From an uncultured Bacilli bacterium (GTDB lineage: Bacteria > Bacillota_I > Bacilli_A > RF39 > UBA660), in the NCBI GenBank assembly GCA_944363995.1, contig CALVVV010000008.1:1-24988 (forward strand): 24,988 bases of DNA, written 5' to 3'. The translations under genes and the position numbers were made by a program. Position 1 is the first letter of the stretch. Every line of letters begins with the position of its first letter. The notes below the pieces were generated by a model. That model had not been told where the DNA came from. It did no database searches and saw only the letters and a list, made by a program, of their open reading frames with translations. Below are positions 22,816-24,988 of this stretch, in pieces.

Positions 22816-24927
22816 ATGAATCCATACCAAGAAAATCTTGAAAATGTTTTAGAAAAATATGGACGAGATATTACTGATGCAGTAAAAAATAACAAAGTCG
22901 ATCCGGTTATTGGTCGTGATGATGAGATAAGAAGTATAACTAGAATTTTATCTAGGAAAACTAAAAATAATCCTGTTTTAATTGGTGAACCAGGAGTTGG
23001 GAAAACTGCCATTGTTGAAGGGCTAGCTACGCGTATTGTTAAAGGAGATGTTCCTAATAGTTTAAAAAATAAGACAATTTGGGAATTAGATATGGGAGCT
23101 TTAATAGCTGGCGCTAAATACCGTGGCGAATTTGAAGAAAGATTAAAAGCGGTTTTAAAAGAAGTAAAAGAATCTAATGGCGATATTATTATGTTTATCG
23201 ATGAAATACATATGATAGTTGGTGCTGGGGCTTTGGAAGGTGCTATGGATGCCGGTAATATGTTAAAGCCTATGTTAGCCCGTGGTGAAATTCATTGTAT
23301 CGGTGCTACTACATTAAATGAATATCGTAAATATATTGAAAAAGATGGAGCTTTAGAAAGAAGATTTCAAAAAATCTTAGTTGCGCCACCTACAGTGTTA
23401 GACACTATTACTATTTTAAGAGGATTAAAACCAAAATTAGAAGTCTACCACGGCGTTAATATAAAAGATAAAGCTTTAATTGCTGCTGCTACTTTATCAG
23501 ATAGATACATAACTGATAGATTTTTACCAGATAAAGCTATTGATTTAATTGATGAAGCATGTGCTACTATCAAAGTACAAATGGAATCAGTTCCAACAGA
23601 ATTAGATACTTTAACAAGACATATAATGCAATTACAAATTGAAAAAGAAGCTTTAAAAAAAGAAAAAGATGATATATCAAAACATCGTAAAGAGGAAATT
23701 GATAATGAAATTAATACCTTAAAAGAAAAAGAAGCTAATTTAAGAAAAAATTGGGAAGAAGAAAAAGAAATTAATAACTTAATTAGTAAGAAAAAGGAAG
23801 AGATTGATACTACTAAACATAAATTAGAAAAAGCAGAAAATGAATATGATTTAGAAACGGCTGCTAAATTAAGACACGGTGTTTTACCGCAATTAGAAAA
23901 AGAATTAAATGAATTAAATAATAAAAATAAATCTGATATTTTAAGTGATACAGTTGATGACAATGATATCGCTAAAATAATATCAAAATGGACAAATATA
24001 CCAATTAATAAATTAGTTGATAGTGAAAAAGATAAATTACTTAAATTAAATGAAAATATGAAAAAAAGAGTAAAAGGACAAGATGATGCTATCAAATTGG
24101 TTAGTGATGCTATTATAAGAGCTAGAGCCGGTATCAAAGATCCTAATAAACCAATCGGTTCATTTATCTTTTTAGGACCTACTGGTGTTGGTAAAACTGA
24201 GGTTGCTAGAACTTTAGCGTATGAATTATTTGATGATGAAAGACATATGATTAGAATCGATATGAGTGAATATATGGAAAGTCATTCAGTCGCAAGATTA
24301 ATCGGTTCTCCTCCAGGTTATGTAGGTTATGATGATGGTGGACAATTAACCGAAGCCGTAAGAAGAAATCCATATAGTATTGTCTTATTCGATGAAATAG
24401 AAAAAGCTCATAAAGATGTATTTAATATTTTATTACAAATATTAGATGATGGTAGAATTACTGATTCCCAAGGTAGAACAGTCGATTTTAAAAATACTAT
24501 TATTATAATGACTTCGAACTTAGGCAGCGAATATATCTTAGATAATATGGAAAATGCTAACGAATTAGTTATGAATGAATTAAGACAAACCTTTAAACCT
24601 GAATTTATCAATCGTATTGATGAAATAATAGTATTTAAGTCATTAGATAAAAATGTAATTTATCAAATCTTAGATAAAATAATTAAAGATATCGAAAAAA
24701 GATTAAGTGATAAACAATTAAAAATAAATTTAACTGATAAAGCTAAAAATTATATTGTGGAAAACTCTTATGATTCAAGATATGGAGCTAGACCAATCAA
24801 ACGATTTGTTACCAAAACTGTGGAAAATTTAATTGCTAACGAAATAATTAATAATGATGTTAAATATAATTCTACAATTACGATTGATGCAAATGATGAT
24901 TTATATATACAAAAGGGGCTGTCATGA
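22816..24927 (+). CDS. clpB: ClpB disaggregase lacking the N-terminal domain
   Basis: AAA+ chaperone that, with DnaK, extracts proteins from aggregates. At 703 aa it is about 150 residues shorter than usual ClpB. It starts MNPYQENLENVLEKYGRDIT, the linker just before the first ATPase domain, so the Clp-N substrate-binding domain is absent. Walker A1 is GEPGVGKT (57-64), Walker B1 IMFIDEIH, pore loop KYRG (101-104), the M-domain coiled coil follows (about 285-400), then Walker A2 GPTGVGKT and Walker B2 IVLFDEIEKAH and the C-terminal D2-small domain. AAAGGAGGG precedes ATG and the promoter is close upstream, so the short form is the encoded product. Repressed by HrcA via CIRCE. Confidence 0.96.
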   Translation: MNPYQENLENVLEKYGRDITDAVKNNKVDPVIGRDDEIRSITRILSRKTKNNPVLIGEPGVGKTAIVEGLATRIVKGDVPNSLKNKTIWELDMGALIAGAKYRGEFEERLKAVLKEVKESNGDIIMFIDEIHMIVGAGALEGAMDAGNMLKPMLARGEIHCIGATTLNEYRKYIEKDGALERRFQKILVAPPTVLDTITILRGLKPKLEVYHGVNIKDKALIAAATLSDRYITDRFLPDKAIDLIDEACATIKVQMESVPTELDTLTRHIMQLQIEKEALKKEKDDISKHRKEEIDNEINTLKEKEANLRKNWEEEKEINNLISKKKEEIDTTKHKLEKAENEYDLETAAKLRHGVLPQLEKELNELNNKNKSDILSDTVDDNDIAKIISKWTNIPINKLVDSEKDKLLKLNENMKKRVKGQDDAIKLVSDAIIRARAGIKDPNKPIGSFIFLGPTGVGKTEVARTLAYELFDDERHMIRIDMSEYMESHSVARLIGSPPGYVGYDDGGQLTEAVRRNPYSIVLFDEIEKAHKDVFNILLQILDDGRITDSQGRTVDFKNTIIIMTSNLGSEYILDNMENANELVMNELRQTFKPEFINRIDEIIVFKSLDKNVIYQILDKIIKDIEKRLSDKQLKINLTDKAKNYIVENSYDSRYGARPIKRFVTKTVENLIANEIINNDVKYNSTITIDANDDLYIQKGLS

Positions 24928-24957
24928 AATGAAATAATTTCATACAGTTCTTTTTTT
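24919..24957 (+). terminator. Terminator of clpB
   Basis: CTGT-C-ATGAAAT / ATTTCAT-ACAG stem with a 6-nt loop, followed by TTC and seven T. It overlaps the stop codon. Confidence 0.85.
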
Positions 24958-24988
24958 GTTAATTAAAATATAAAAAAACGCTAGAAAA

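Noticed and set aside
23445..24137. 230-aa frame antisense to clpB, with similar antisense frames in gap, ezrA, thiI and the recombinase
   Set aside because: Shadow frames of well-supported genes, without ribosome binding sites or recognisable motifs.
1..24988. tRNA, rRNA and CRISPR arrays
   Set aside because: Looked for conserved tRNA arms, rRNA segments and regularly spaced repeats on both strands; none seen by eye.

Overview
The window is very AT-rich DNA from a low-GC Gram-positive bacterium. Two alpha/beta small acid-soluble spore proteins and a dacB-spmA-spmB-rluB cluster in the same order as in Bacillus subtilis mark an endospore former. EzrA, ClpP, a CIRCE-controlled clpB and Shine-Dalgarno leaders fit Bacilli sensu lato, and a superoxide reductase suggests an anaerobe. 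An uncultured gut lineage near Erysipelotrichales or RF39-like Bacilli is my guess; there is no rRNA gene to settle it.

Left part (1-12,700) is mostly ordinary chromosome: edge of an unidentified gene; TGS-domain nucleoside kinase + GAPDH operon; divergent clpP; two SASP genes; thiI; an unrecognised 207-aa protein; an operon of an unknown tail-anchored protein with ezrA; an ATP-grasp enzyme; rpsD behind a strongly structured leader; a second unknown tail-anchored protein; ferredoxin; rluB.

Centre (12,700-21,560) is the notable part. The sporulation gene dacB (D-Ala-D-Ala carboxypeptidase) is cut in two at the codon for its catalytic SxxK lysine. Its 3' part (13,758-14,669) sits directly upstream of spmA-spmB. 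Its 5' part (signal peptide to the active-site serine) lies 6.7 kb away at 21,401-21,553, and a second, diverged copy of the 5' part lies at 18,392-18,544. Between them are a large serine recombinase whose gene runs across the left attachment site, a tiny ORF just ahead of it, a Nudix hydrolase, an AAA+/DUF4143 ATPase, and remnants of a related second element (Nudix fragment, small-ORF fragment, DUF2075 helicase-nuclease). Joining the two ends at a shared AA dinucleotide restores the dacB frame (S-I-S-K-I-M-T-A) and gives a circular junction with 14-bp perfect inverted arms, as expected of a serine-integrase attP. The arrangement resembles the B. subtilis skin element in sigK and SP-beta in spsM: an intervening element that could be excised in the mother cell to rebuild a sporulation gene. 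Excision could use either 5' copy.

Right part (21,599-24,988): superoxide reductase and a CmpB-type membrane protein in an operon (with dacB behind it), and a divergent clpB lacking the usual N-terminal domain, under a promoter overlapping a CIRCE operator.
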